Of a DNA stretch of 64,000 nt, positions 1 through 9,241 are shown piece after piece (positions within the stretch are counted from its first letter, which is position 1; each line of letters starts with the position of its first letter). Source of the stretch: Micromonospora sp. MH99 (GTDB taxonomy: Bacteria; Actinomycetota; Actinomycetes; Mycobacteriales; Micromonosporaceae). Where the stretch lies: positions 62,001-126,000 of the forward strand of contig NZ_MUZA01000008.1 in assembly GCF_021442385.1 (NCBI RefSeq), given 5' to 3'. Made by a program: the position numbers and the translations under genes. The notes below the pieces were generated by a model that saw only the letters and a program-made list of their open reading frames with translations, made no database searches and had not been told where the DNA came from.

Positions 1-1
1 C

Positions 2-3000
2 CAGCTCGCCGGCCGCCCGCTGGAGGCCACCACCTACCTGGGCGACGGCGGCCCGGTCGACAGCTCGACCGTCACGTCCTACTGGGTGTCGGGCGCGACC
101 GCGACCCGCTCCCGCACCGGGCTGCCGGCTCTGACCGCGACGTTCGCCGCGCCGGTGCAGACCTGGCGGCGTCAGGCGGTCACCACCGGCGCCACCACCA
201 CCTGGCGGTACAGCCAGACCGACATGTCGTACGACGCGTCGACGAGCTCCCCGACGTTCGGGCTGTTGCAGCACTCGTACGACCACACCGTTCCGGCGGA
301 CCCGAAGTACGACCGCTGCACCAGCACCAGCTACGCCCCGGTGAACACCGGTCTCAACCTGGTCGGCCTGACCAGCCAGGTGGAGACCGTGTCGGTGGCC
401 TGCGGTGGCTTCACCGCCGGCTCGCCGACCTCGGTGCCGGGCAGCACCAACACGCTGAGTGCCCCGGCCACGGTCAACCGGCCCGCGCAGGTGGTGTCAC
501 ACGTCCGCACCTTCTACGACGACACGACCTTCGCGACCACGTTTCCGCAGGCCGCCCCGACCAGGGGCAACGTGACAATGGTCCGCAAGGCGTCCGACTG
601 GGTCTCCGGCGGCTACACCTACCAGACGACGGACCGGGCCGAGTTCGACGCGTACGGCCGCGCCACCGGCAGCTGGGACGGTAACGGCAACAAGGCCACC
701 ACCACCTACACGGACAACGCCACCGGCCTGACTACCGGCATGACCCTGCAGAACGCCGAGGGCCACGCCACCACCACGACCATGACCACGCTACGGAATC
801 TGCCCACGAGCAGCACCGACGCCAACGGCGTGGTCACCAGCACCCAGTACGACGCGCTCGGCCGCCTGACGGCGGCGTGGGTGGCGTCCCGGCCCACCAG
901 CGCTCCGGCGAACGTGAAGCACAGCTACACGGTGTCCAAGACCGGGCCGACCGCCACGACGACCGAGACGCTCAACAAGAACAACGGGTACCGCACCTCG
1001 ACCACCATCTACGACGCCCAGTACCGGGTGCGGCAGACCCAGTCGGTCACGAACACGGGTGGCCGGATGGTCACCGACTCGTTCTACGACAGCCGGGGAT
1101 GGGTGCGCGCGACCTACAACGGCTGGTGGGATGCCGGCACGACGCCGAACACCACTCCGGTCTACACCGACAGCCTTGTGAAGAAGGCCCTGAACCAGAC
1201 CTTCAACACCTACGACGGGCTCGGCAGGGTCATCCTGGCCGAGAACGCCCGCGACGGGGTGGTCAAGTCGTCGACCAGGACGGTGTACAACGGCGACCGC
1301 ACGACGGTCATCCCGCCGACCGGCGGCACCGTCACCGCGACGGTCAGCGACCCGATGGGCCGGTTGGAGGAGCAGCTCCAGTACACCGCGGCCCCGACGC
1401 TGGTCTCGCCGAGCAACCCGTTCACCGGCGTCTACCGCCTGACCGGCGGCACCACGGTGGCCACCAGGTACGGCTACGACAGTCACGACAACCAGTCCAC
1501 CCTGACCGACACCGCGGGCAACGTCTGGGCCAGCGGGTTCAACCTGCTGGGACAGGTGGTCAGCAAGGATGACCCGGACGCCGGGACCAGCACCACCCGC
1601 TACGACGGCGCGGGCAACGTCGTCGAGTCGACGGACGGCCGGGGCAAGACCGTGTCGTACACCTTCGACAAGATCAATCGTCGTACCGGCAGCTTCGCCG
1701 CCGCGGTCACGGCGCAGTCGGCCAGCAACCAGTTGGGCGCCTGGGTGTACGACAACGACAACACCGCCGTGGCGATGACGAACCCGGTCGGCAAGCTGAC
1801 CACGGCGACCGCCTTCCGCAACGGCGCCGCGTACAGCACCCAGTGGACCGGCTTCGACGCCTTCGGCAACTCCAAGGGCGAGACGATCACCATTCCCGCC
1901 GCAGAGGGGGCGCTCGGCAACACGTACGGCTTCGGGCACACCTACTCGGCCACCATCGGAATCCCGCTCGCCGACACCTACCCGGCGCGCGGCAACCTGC
2001 CTGCCGAAACCGTGTTGCGTAGCTACACCGGAGTGCTGGACCTGCCGACCACCGTCGGCGGCCTCGCCGGCTACAGCCAGTCCGCCGACTACGACGCCTG
2101 GGGCCGGATCACCCGCAACGTCGTCGGCTCCTCGACGAGCCTGGCCTCGATCGTCAACGTCTACGACGACCACGACGGGCGACGCAAGCAGCAACTGGTG
2201 ACCAAGACGACGACCACCACGACGAACGTCGACAAGCAGGACTACGAGTACGACCTGTACGGCAACATCACCAAGACGGTCAACACCCGCTACGAGCCGT
2301 CGACGGTGTCCGAGACGGAGTGCTACCGGTACGACGCGCTGCGGCGGCTGACCAAGGCATGGACGGCGAAGGACGCCTGCGCGGTCACTCCGACCGTCGG
2401 TAACCGGGCCATGGTCGGCAGCGGCATCGGCGCCACCAGCGCCTACTGGACCGAGTGGGACGTCGACTCGCTCGGCAACCGGAAGAGCCAGACGCAGTAC
2501 TCGCCGACCGGTGGGACCGACACCACCACCACCTACGCCTACGACGGCAACGGCAAGGGCCAGCCGCACACGTTGACGGGTACGACCACCTCCGGTGGCC
2601 TCACCGGCACCACGTCGTACGCCTACGACGACGCGGGCAACATGACCACCCGCAAGGCCGGGCAGGGCACCCAGACCCTGAACTGGGACGACACCGGCGA
2701 GTTGACGTCGGTGACCGGTGGCACGGATGGAAACAGCTCGTTCCTGTACGACGCCGACGGCAACCTGCTGATCCAGAAGGACCCGGGGGTCACCACCCTC
2801 TACCTGCCCGGTCAGCAGATCACCCTCAACACCGCCACCCAGGCGTTGAGCGGCACCCGCTACTACGAGCTGCCCGGTGCGGTGGCCTACCGCACCGGCA
2901 GTGGCACCGAGTACGGGTTCACCGTCCCGGACCACCAGGGCACGCCCAGCCTGTACCTGAACAACACCGCCCAGGTGCCCACCTGGCGGCAGTACACCCC

Positions 3001-4450
3001 GTACGGCGCGCCCCGCGGCGCCACCGTGACGGCACCGGACAACCGTGGCTTCCTCAACCAGCCACTCAACCCCAGCACCGGCCTGACCCAGGTCGGCGCC
3101 CGCAACTACGACCCGACCATCGGCCGGTTCGTATCGGTCGACCCGTTGCAGGACCTGACCGATCCGCAGCAGTGGAACGGCTACTCGTACGCCAACAACT
3201 CCCCGGTCACGATGAGCGACCCGGACGGCCTGATCCCGGCCGACTGCATGGAGTACGACTGCTACGGCTATGATTCGCGGCCCCTCAAGGATGGCGATGG
3301 CCGCGGTGCCGGCGGCTGCCCGGGCGGCTGTGGCACCGAGGCGAACAAGGACTGGGGCAAGAAGAACGGCAAGACGACCACCAGGAACGGGAAGCGGACC
3401 CACCCCCGAGTCCTCGGACACGTGATCGTGGTGCCCGAAACGGTGCCGCTGGAGGAGTTCACCCGACTCTGGAACGAGCAGCGTGCAGCGAAGTTCAGCG
3501 CGTCGGGGATCTCCAACGACGAGCTGCTGAGGAACGACGAGCGCGAACTCGCCATGAACATCTGTCATGAGATGGGACGACCGGGCGGCTGCAACGAGTG
3601 GATCGAACAGCTCTGGGGCGGGCACTTCGACTTCATGGCGGCGAACATGCCGCCGGACGAGATGGTCCAGGGCGGTGCGCTCGGCGCCTTGGGCGGCGCG
3701 GGACGTGGGGCGGCGCCGGGCAGCCGCCCCGCGGGCGGCGGTGGCTGCAAGAGCTTCAGCGGCGACACCGAGGTCTTGATGGCCGACGGGAGCATGAAGC
3801 GATTCGACGAGATCAAGGCCGGGGACGAGGTCATGGCCGCGGACCCGGAGACTGGCGAGCAGGGCCCTCGAGTCATCACCCACGTATGGGTCCACCAGGA
3901 CGACCTCGTCGAACTCCAGCTCGTTGGCGCGGTAATCACCACGACAGAGGATCATCCATTTTGGAATCAGACGGACCGGGAGTGGCAGCGGGCTGACGAG
4001 TTCGACACGGGCGATCTCGTTTTGTCGGCGGACGGAAGGACCCGATCTGTCGTAGGCATTCGACCGAACACAGTGCGCGAGGACCTCGCCTACAACTTGA
4101 CTGTCAGCGGGATTCATACGTACTACGTGCTCGCCGGGAAAACGTCGTTGCTCGTGCACAACACGACTGGAGGATGCACGAGCCCGGGGACGGTAAACGT
4201 AGCGCCCAGAGGGCGTGCCCCGGAGTTCGACGGCGGAACTCTTCGTGAAGACGAAGCAATGACTGCAGCGGCAAAGTGGCTCCGTCCCGGCTATAAGTAT
4301 GACAACAAGGGCCGCTATGTTTCCGAAGATGGCCAGCGGGTGGTCCGGTACGGAAATCACGAAGTCACTTCGAGGACGCATCACATGCACTTCGAGGCGG
4401 TAGAGAATGGTAGGGTTGTCGAGAATACGAGCGTTAGGATTGTTCCATGA
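2..4450 (+). CDS. RHS-repeat polymorphic toxin with HINT domain (5' partial)
   Basis: The frame is open from base 2, so the start lies before the window; about 1,480 residues are visible. Many YD repeats (for example YDAWGRIT, YDLYGNIT, YRYDALRRLT) lead to the RHS core end near 3100-3235 (ARNYDPTIGRFVSVDP ... SYANNSPVTMSDPDG). A linker follows, then a pretoxin HINT domain from about 3740 to 4165, opening with GDTEVLMADG, with TTEDHPFW inside and LLVHN at the end, the usual autoprocessing layout. The last about 95 residues (4165-4450) form the toxin module, with a histidine-rich HEVTSRTHHMHFE stretch. I do not recognise its family. Known RHS proteins are secreted, encapsulate the C-terminal toxin and release it after cleavage. 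The 3' end is clearly less GC-rich than the RHS part, which suggests a swapped tip. Confidence 0.9.
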   Translation, partial: QLAGRPLEATTYLGDGGPVDSSTVTSYWVSGATATRSRTGLPALTATFAAPVQTWRRQAVTTGATTTWRYSQTDMSYDASTSSPTFGLLQHSYDHTVPADPKYDRCTSTSYAPVNTGLNLVGLTSQVETVSVACGGFTAGSPTSVPGSTNTLSAPATVNRPAQVVSHVRTFYDDTTFATTFPQAAPTRGNVTMVRKASDWVSGGYTYQTTDRAEFDAYGRATGSWDGNGNKATTTYTDNATGLTTGMTLQNAEGHATTTTMTTLRNLPTSSTDANGVVTSTQYDALGRLTAAWVASRPTSAPANVKHSYTVSKTGPTATTTETLNKNNGYRTSTTIYDAQYRVRQTQSVTNTGGRMVTDSFYDSRGWVRATYNGWWDAGTTPNTTPVYTDSLVKKALNQTFNTYDGLGRVILAENARDGVVKSSTRTVYNGDRTTVIPPTGGTVTATVSDPMGRLEEQLQYTAAPTLVSPSNPFTGVYRLTGGTTVATRYGYDSHDNQSTLTDTAGNVWASGFNLLGQVVSKDDPDAGTSTTRYDGAGNVVESTDGRGKTVSYTFDKINRRTGSFAAAVTAQSASNQLGAWVYDNDNTAVAMTNPVGKLTTATAFRNGAAYSTQWTGFDAFGNSKGETITIPAAEGALGNTYGFGHTYSATIGIPLADTYPARGNLPAETVLRSYTGVLDLPTTVGGLAGYSQSADYDAWGRITRNVVGSSTSLASIVNVYDDHDGRRKQQLVTKTTTTTTNVDKQDYEYDLYGNITKTVNTRYEPSTVSETECYRYDALRRLTKAWTAKDACAVTPTVGNRAMVGSGIGATSAYWTEWDVDSLGNRKSQTQYSPTGGTDTTTTYAYDGNGKGQPHTLTGTTTSGGLTGTTSYAYDDAGNMTTRKAGQGTQTLNWDDTGELTSVTGGTDGNSSFLYDADGNLLIQKDPGVTTLYLPGQQITLNTATQALSGTRYYELPGAVAYRTGSGTEYGFTVPDHQGTPSLYLNNTAQVPTWRQYTPYGAPRGATVTAPDNRGFLNQPLNPSTGLTQVGARNYDPTIGRFVSVDPLQDLTDPQQWNGYSYANNSPVTMSDPDGLIPADCMEYDCYGYDSRPLKDGDGRGAGGCPGGCGTEANKDWGKKNGKTTTRNGKRTHPRVLGHVIVVPETVPLEEFTRLWNEQRAAKFSASGISNDELLRNDERELAMNICHEMGRPGGCNEWIEQLWGGHFDFMAANMPPDEMVQGGALGALGGAGRGAAPGSRPAGGGGCKSFSGDTEVLMADGSMKRFDEIKAGDEVMAADPETGEQGPRVITHVWVHQDDLVELQLVGAVITTTEDHPFWNQTDREWQRADEFDTGDLVLSADGRTRSVVGIRPNTVREDLAYNLTVSGIHTYYVLAGKTSLLVHNTTGGCTSPGTVNVAPRGRAPEFDGGTLREDEAMTAAAKWLRPGYKYDNKGRYVSEDGQRVVRYGNHEVTSRTHHMHFEAVENGRVVENTSVRIVP

Positions 4451-4758
4451 GTGCGGTGCCCCCGATGCTCATAGATGGCGCTCGGGTCAGATTGTTCGCG
4501 AACCTAGGGCCGATGCAGCGGCCGACGGGGGCGACGGTCCACTCCGTCAGCAACTTCAACGATGTGGTCGACAACCTTGCAATAGCTCAGTACGGTGATG
4601 ATGAGGAGTTCTACCTCTTTTACTGTACAAATGATTGGGACGTTGTTTCGGACACTAGCCACCCAACGGAGTCGGCGGCAGTCGAGCAGGCGGAATTCGA
4701 GTTTGTGAATCTCGCATTTGTGCGTGTGGAGAATAGTGGCAGTGGGTCGGTTGGCTAG
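4447..4758 (+). CDS. Putative immunity protein for the RHS toxin
   Basis: This 103-residue acidic protein starts with an ATG that overlaps the toxin stop codon by 4 nt (ATGA), so the two are translationally coupled. Position directly after a polymorphic toxin, small size and acidic composition fit a cognate immunity protein that binds the toxin in the producing cell. The sequence has no recognised family motif. It shares the lower GC and less biased codon use of the toxin tip, so toxin and immunity gene probably arrived together. The role is inferred from context only. Confidence 0.7.
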   Translation: MSAVPPMLIDGARVRLFANLGPMQRPTGATVHSVSNFNDVVDNLAIAQYGDDEEFYLFYCTNDWDVVSDTSHPTESAAVEQAEFEFVNLAFVRVENSGSGSVG

Positions 4759-4779
4759 GCAAGCTGATTCAGCGTCGCG

Positions 4780-4808
4780 TTGATCAGGTTTTGGTGCTGA
4801 TCTAGATC
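4780..4808 (+). promoter_or_regulatory. Candidate promoter of the adaptor/ATPase/permease operon
   Basis: A TTGATC -35-like hexamer (4780-4785) is followed by a 17-nt spacer and a TAGATC -10-like hexamer (4803-4808). It lies in the gap after the immunity gene and would give a leader of roughly 55-60 nt before the GTG start at 4874. The match is moderate and read by eye. Confidence 0.4.
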
Positions 4809-4844
4809 CGAAAAGCCACTTTCGCGTGGCAGGCGTTGACGTTT

Positions 4845-4884
4845 GTGCGGTGCACCCCTCGTAGGATTGGGGGGTGCACCGCAC
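4845..4884 (+). promoter_or_regulatory. 14-bp perfect hairpin over the adaptor start codon
   Basis: GTGCGGTGCACCCC (4845-4858) is perfectly complementary to GGGGTGCACCGCAC (4871-4884), with a 12-nt loop. The right arm contains the GTG start (4874) and the first codons of the adaptor gene, and the loop plus arm hold the G-rich ribosome-binding region. It may terminate the toxin/immunity transcript, act as a DNA operator, or mask initiation of the efflux operon. Confidence 0.55.
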
Positions 4885-6256
4885 TCTCTCGCCGCGGCTG
4901 CGCCCAGCCACGCGGCCCCGCCTGCTCATCGCCCTGACCGCCGTCGCCGTCCTCACCGCCACCACCGCCGCGTCCTGCGGCGACAAAGACCCTGACTTCG
5001 CGCTGGCATCTGCCGCCCGCAACCCGGTGAGCGAGGTGATCGACGCGCCGGCGACGGTGACCGCCCGGGCCGCCGCCACCCTGACCGCACCCGCCGACGG
5101 CACCGTGGCCAGCCTTCGTGTCCAGCCTGGACAGCGGGTGAAGCGTGGCCAGGTGCTCGCCGTGGTCGCGTCCCCGTCCGCGCAGGAGCGGCTGCGCCAG
5201 GCCAAGGAGGCGCTGGCCGCTGCCAAGCGCGCCGGGCGAGGTGTCTCCACCGGTAACCTGACCGGCAGCCGGCGCGCCACCGACAAGGCTGCCGACAAGG
5301 CTTTCGACGAAGCCCGCGAGGCCGCCGACAAGATCGCCGACCAACAACTGCGGGACGCGCTGCTGGCCCAGGTGACCTCCGCTCAGGAGCAGTACGCGGC
5401 CGCCGCGCGCAGCGCCGACCAGGCCGTGCGCGCGGTGCAGCGGGGGATCAGCGGGCTCAACTCCGCCGTCGGCTCGCTGTCCGCGGCCCAACGGCTCCAG
5501 GCCCAGCAGGCGTACGACCTGGCGAAGGCGACAGTCGACGCGTTGACCCTGCGCGCCCCGGTCGCCGGGGTGGTGCAGCCCGGTGGCACCCGGGCCGGCG
5601 GCGGTGCCAACAGCGGCCTGGCGGGGCTGCTGGAGCAGGCCGGTGTGGCCGGTCTCGACCCGTCCGCGCTGGCCCCCGCGCAGGCCGCCCCGCCGGCCGG
5701 AGTGGACGACGCGGTGGCGGTCGGCGGTCAGGTCACGGCCGGCACTCCGGTGCTGACCGTCGTGGACACCGGGCAGCTGGGGCTGCTCGCCGAGGTGGAC
5801 GAGACCGACGTGCTGCTGGTCAAGGCCGGGGTGACCGCCACCGTCGAGCTGGACGCCGTCGCCGGCGCCAACTACGACGCCACGGTCCGCTCGGTCGACG
5901 TGCTCCCCACCAGCTCCGCGCAGGGCGGCGTCACCTATCGGGTACGCCTCACGCTGGGTCCCGGGAAGCTGGCCGAGGACGCGCCGGCCCCGACGCCCCG
6001 CCCCGGCATGAACGCGATAGTGCACCTGCGCGTACGCGAGGCCGCCGACGCGGTGACCGTCCCCGCTTCGGCGGTCTTCTCCGCCGACGGGCGGGACACG
6101 GTCTGGGTGGTCCGCGACGGCAAGGCCGACCGGGCGCCGGTGACCGTGGGCGTCCAGGGGGCCGACCTGGTGCAGATCCTCAACGGCGTCCAGGCCGGCG
6201 ACCGGATCGTGGTGCGCGGCACCGACCAGGTGCGCGACGGCCAGGAGGTGCGGTGA
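4874..6256 (+). CDS. Efflux adaptor (HlyD/MacA-like membrane fusion protein)
   Basis: The 460-residue protein has a basic N-terminus, a hydrophobic segment at about 17-33 and a possible lipid-modified Cys35 (AASC, a weak lipobox). A biotinyl-lipoyl-like half (TAPADGTVASLRVQPGQRVKRGQVL) precedes an Ala-rich helical hairpin at about 115-240, followed by beta-barrel segments with VDTGQLGLLAEVDETDV. This is the layout of periplasmic adaptor/RND-type fusion proteins, here anchored outside the actinobacterial membrane. It is the first gene of a three-gene operon and overlaps the ATPase gene by 4 nt. It probably couples the MacB-like permease to export of an unknown substrate (peptide, lipid or drug). 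Confidence 0.85.
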   Translation: MHRTLSPRLRPATRPRLLIALTAVAVLTATTAASCGDKDPDFALASAARNPVSEVIDAPATVTARAAATLTAPADGTVASLRVQPGQRVKRGQVLAVVASPSAQERLRQAKEALAAAKRAGRGVSTGNLTGSRRATDKAADKAFDEAREAADKIADQQLRDALLAQVTSAQEQYAAAARSADQAVRAVQRGISGLNSAVGSLSAAQRLQAQQAYDLAKATVDALTLRAPVAGVVQPGGTRAGGGANSGLAGLLEQAGVAGLDPSALAPAQAAPPAGVDDAVAVGGQVTAGTPVLTVVDTGQLGLLAEVDETDVLLVKAGVTATVELDAVAGANYDATVRSVDVLPTSSAQGGVTYRVRLTLGPGKLAEDAPAPTPRPGMNAIVHLRVREAADAVTVPASAVFSADGRDTVWVVRDGKADRAPVTVGVQGADLVQILNGVQAGDRIVVRGTDQVRDGQEVR

Positions 6257-7212
6257 GCGACACCCCGCCGGCCATCGAGGCGGTGGACGTGTCGCGCACG
6301 TACCAGCTGGACGGGGTGTCGGTGGAGGCGCTGCGCGGGGTGTCGCTGACCGTGCAGCCGGGGGACTACGTGGCGCTGGTCGGGCCGTCCGGCTCCGGCA
6401 AGTCGACGCTCATGCACCTGTTGGGCGGGCTCGACCGACCGACCGGCGGCCGGTTGGTGATCGGCGGGCGGGACGTCAACGCCCTCACCCCGCCGGAGAT
6501 GGCCGCCCTGCGCAACGAGACGATCGGGTTCGTCTTCCAGGCGTTCCATTTGCTGCCGCGTACCTCGGCGGTGGAGAACGTGGCGTTGCCCCTGGTCTAC
6601 CGGGGCGTGTCGGCCCGGCAGCGCCGGGAGCGGGCGGCGGCGATGCTGGGCCGGGTCGGTCTCGGGCACCGGCTGGACCACCGGCCCAACCAGATGTCCG
6701 GTGGCGAGCAGCAGCGTGTGGCCATCGCCCGCGCCCTGGTCACCGAGCCGACGGTGCTGCTGGCCGACGAGCCGACCGGCAATCTGGACAGTGTGACCGG
6801 CGCTGCGGTCCTGGAGCTGCTGGAGCGGTTGAACGCGGAATCCGGGGTGGCGCTGGTGATGGTCACCCACGACCAGGAGGTGGCGGCTCGGGCCGCCCGC
6901 CGGATCACCATGCGCGACGGTGCGGTGGTGGCGGACAGCGCCACCGCACCTCATGATCGACCGCTGTCCGTCGATCACGGTCGACCTGAGACACTGGTCC
7001 CCGCTCCCAGCGCGGAGCCCCGGTCCGTGTCCGGAAGCGGCCCGGGGCACCCGTCCGGTGGCTCTGGTGGCGCCGCCGGAGCCACCGGGCGCCTTCCGCG
7101 CGAGCCCGGCCCGCGCGGCGGGGGGACCGACATGCGCGAGCCCGGCCCGCGCCGCGCCGAAGCCGGAACGCGTGAGGTCGGCCCGGGCGAGCCCGGGGAC
7201 GGTGCGGCGTGA
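6253..7212 (+). CDS. ABC transporter ATPase, MacB/LolD type
   Basis: The 319-residue ATPase has Walker A GPSGSGKST (44-52), a Q-loop at FVFQAFHL, signature MSGGEQQ (about 148-154) and Walker B VLLADEPTG (about 168-176). The core ends near residue 230. The remaining about 90 residues are a Gly/Pro/Arg-rich tail with the repeat REPGPR, which is not part of the family fold. The GTG start is preceded by a good AGGAGG and overlaps the adaptor stop by 4 nt; the end overlaps the permease start by 4 nt. It powers the FtsX-like permease encoded next. Confidence 0.93.
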   Translation: MSDTPPAIEAVDVSRTYQLDGVSVEALRGVSLTVQPGDYVALVGPSGSGKSTLMHLLGGLDRPTGGRLVIGGRDVNALTPPEMAALRNETIGFVFQAFHLLPRTSAVENVALPLVYRGVSARQRRERAAAMLGRVGLGHRLDHRPNQMSGGEQQRVAIARALVTEPTVLLADEPTGNLDSVTGAAVLELLERLNAESGVALVMVTHDQEVAARAARRITMRDGAVVADSATAPHDRPLSVDHGRPETLVPAPSAEPRSVSGSGPGHPSGGSGGAAGATGRLPREPGPRGGGTDMREPGPRRAEAGTREVGPGEPGDGAA

Positions 7213-8393
7213 GGGTCGCCGAGGCGTGGCGGGTCGCGCTGGACGCGCTCCGGGCCAACCGGCTGCGCAGCGCGCTCACCATGCTCGGCGTGATCATCGG
7301 GGTGGCCTCGGTGGTGCTGCTGGTCGCCATCGGCACCGGCACCAAGCAGAAGGTCGAGCAGCAGGTCGAAGGGCTCGGTTCCAATCTGCTGCTTGTCGTC
7401 CCCGGCAAGATCGAGGTGGGCACCGCGCCTGTGGTGTCGCCGTTGACGCTCAAGGACGTGGACGCGGTCTCCCGGGTCGTCGGCGATCCCGAGCGGGTCG
7501 CGGTCACCGTCGCCTCCGGGGCGACCGCACGGGCCGGCGCCCGCTCCGACTTCACTACCGTCCAGGGCGTGCTGGAGACCACCCCTGCGGTGTTCACCCG
7601 GTCGCTGGCCCGAGGTCGCTACCTGACCGGCACGGACGTGGACACCAGCCGGCGGGTCGCGGTCCTCGGTGACTCGGTGGCCCGCGCGTTGTTCCCCGAC
7701 CGGGATCCCCTGGGTCAGCAGGTGACCCTCGCCGGGGTGCGGTTCCGGGTCATCGGCGTCTTCGCGCCCCTCGGGCAGAGCCTCGGCGTCGACCGGGACG
7801 ACGAGGTGCACGTACCGGTCACCGCGGCGCAGCGCCTGTGGGGCACCCAGCGGGTGGACGGCATCGCGGTGAAGGCGCCCGACCGGGAGCGCATCGACGA
7901 GTTGGGTGAGCGCATCGTCGCCGAGCTGAACCGCCGCCACCCGGACACCGAGTTCAGCGCGGTCACACAGCAGCAGATCCTCGGTGTGCTCGGCGACATC
8001 CTCGGCGTCCTCACCGGCGTACTCGCCGCCATCGCCGGCATCTCGCTGCTCGTCGGCGGCGTCGGCGTCTCCAACATCATGCTGGTGAGCGTCCGGGAGC
8101 GGACCCGGGAGATCGGGCTGCGCAAGGCCGTCGGCGCCCGACCCCGTGACATCGGCGTGCAGTTCCTGCTGGAGGCGGTGCTGCTCACCACCATCGGCGG
8201 GCTGACCGGGATGGCGCTGGGCGTGGGTACGGCCCTGCTGGTGGACGCGTTGTCGCCGATCCCGGCGGCGATCACCTGGTGGTCGTTGGCGCTCGCCTTC
8301 GGGGTGTCGGCGGCGGTGGGGATCGTCTTCGGGGTGGTTCCCGCGCAACGCGCCGGCCGACTCGACCCGGTGGTGGCGCTGCGCGCCGAGTGA
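7209..8393 (+). CDS. ABC transporter permease, MacB/FtsX type
   Basis: The 394-residue protein has one N-terminal membrane helix (about 24-42), a large extracytoplasmic MacB periplasmic core-like domain, and three C-terminal helices (about 276-300, 325-345, 365-385) with the conserved VRERTREIGLRKAVGA segment. This is the mechanotransmission-type permease that works with the ATPase and adaptor upstream. Start and stop overlaps of 4 nt show a single tightly coupled operon. The substrate cannot be read from sequence. Confidence 0.93.
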   Translation: MRVAEAWRVALDALRANRLRSALTMLGVIIGVASVVLLVAIGTGTKQKVEQQVEGLGSNLLLVVPGKIEVGTAPVVSPLTLKDVDAVSRVVGDPERVAVTVASGATARAGARSDFTTVQGVLETTPAVFTRSLARGRYLTGTDVDTSRRVAVLGDSVARALFPDRDPLGQQVTLAGVRFRVIGVFAPLGQSLGVDRDDEVHVPVTAAQRLWGTQRVDGIAVKAPDRERIDELGERIVAELNRRHPDTEFSAVTQQQILGVLGDILGVLTGVLAAIAGISLLVGGVGVSNIMLVSVRERTREIGLRKAVGARPRDIGVQFLLEAVLLTTIGGLTGMALGVGTALLVDALSPIPAAITWWSLALAFGVSAAVGIVFGVVPAQRAGRLDPVVALRAE

Positions 8394-8593
8394 CCAACCG
8401 GACGGTGGACGCAGCCGGGGAGATAACGGCGGGCCGGATCGGGTGAACCGACGATCCAGGCATGATCAGTTGTACGAAGGGATCGCGCCGGTCACAGCCG
8501 CCCCGCTACCGTACTGGTAACACGCGCGTCGCCGCCCGGCCCGGAGCATCCGTCGGGTTGGCACGCGCCGGGCATGGGATGGGTCGGTGAGCC

Positions 8594-8803
8594 ATGGCCG
8601 GGTCGCAGTCCGATGGACGGCTGTCGGAGGTCAAGTTCCTGACCGTCGCGGAGGTGGCGACGGTCATGCGGGTGTCGAAGATGACTGTCTATCGCCTCGT
8701 GCACAGCGGTGAGCTCACCGCCGTCCGGGTGGGGCGGTCGTTCCGGGTGCCCGAGCACGCGGTGCACGAATATCTGCGGGGCGCGTTTCAGGAGACCGCC
8801 TGA
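8594..8803 (+). CDS. Small helix-turn-helix protein (HTH_17/excisionase family)
   Basis: The 69-residue protein is almost entirely a MerR-like winged HTH of the excisionase family: FLTVAEVATVMRVSKMTVYRL, then GELTAVRVGRSFRVPEHAVHEYL. Such proteins are highly conserved in actinomycetes next to the gene for ribosomal protein bS22, as here, and near bldN. The ATG at 8594 is the only start that leaves a complete domain. It is likely a DNA-binding regulator; no phage integrase is nearby, so a true excisionase role is unlikely. Confidence 0.85.
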   Translation: MAGSQSDGRLSEVKFLTVAEVATVMRVSKMTVYRLVHSGELTAVRVGRSFRVPEHAVHEYLRGAFQETA

Positions 8804-9017
8804 GCCACCGGTCCGCCGATCGAGTGCCACGTAGGCGGCTTGGACGGGGGCGCGTTGGTCCTGCTGACGCTCTCCGGCTACCCTGGAGCCCGACCGAGAC
8901 CCCACCGGTGCGCCCCGCCGCCCAGACTGGTCCGGTCCGTTGTCCGCATGCGGTCGCCGTCGCCACCTGCGTGGTGTCATCCGGTCCGCCCCGCACGTTG
9001 TATCGAAAGGCTGTCGT

Positions 9018-9119
9018 ATGGGCTCGGTGGTCAAGAAGCGCCGTAAGCGCATGGCTAAGAAGAAGCACCGCAAGCTGCTGCGCAAGACCCGCGTCCAGCG
9101 TCGCCGTCTCGGCAAGTGA
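9018..9119 (+). CDS. 30S ribosomal protein bS22 (AURKAIP1/COX24 domain)
   Basis: This 33-codon gene encodes [17 protein letters not shown] and continues with [16 protein letters not shown], the near-invariant actinobacterial small-subunit protein bS22. Over half of the residues are Lys or Arg. GAAAGG upstream serves as ribosome-binding site. A short GC hairpin follows directly after the stop. It is too short for most gene finders but unmistakable by sequence. Confidence 0.95.
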   Translation: MGSVVKKRRKRMAKKKHRKLLRKTRVQRRRLGK

Positions 9120-9123
9120 TCGT

Positions 9124-9144
9124 CGCCGGGCGCTGAGCCCGGCG
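9124..9144 (+). terminator. Hairpin after the bS22 gene
   Basis: CGCCGGGC and GCCCGGCG form a perfect 8-bp stem with a 5-nt loop, starting 4 nt after the bS22 stop. There is no T-tract, as is common in high-GC actinobacteria. Confidence 0.55.
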
Positions 9145-9241
9145 TTCGGCCTCACTTGCCAAACTGTCGACCCCCGGAGGCTCAGGTGATCAGGCCGTGG
9201 TCGTCCCGGCTCGGTCCCTCCTGTCGGCGTAGGTGCGTCAG

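Noticed and set aside
791..4390. Long open frame of 1,199 codons antisense to the RHS gene
   Set aside because: It is a high-GC frame mirror of a clear RHS coding sequence, with Val/Arg/Gly-rich low-complexity translation and no domain.
8594..8803. Excisionase of a mobile element
   Set aside because: The HTH family includes excisionases, but there is no integrase or att repeat nearby, and the protein sits next to bS22 as in many actinomycetes.
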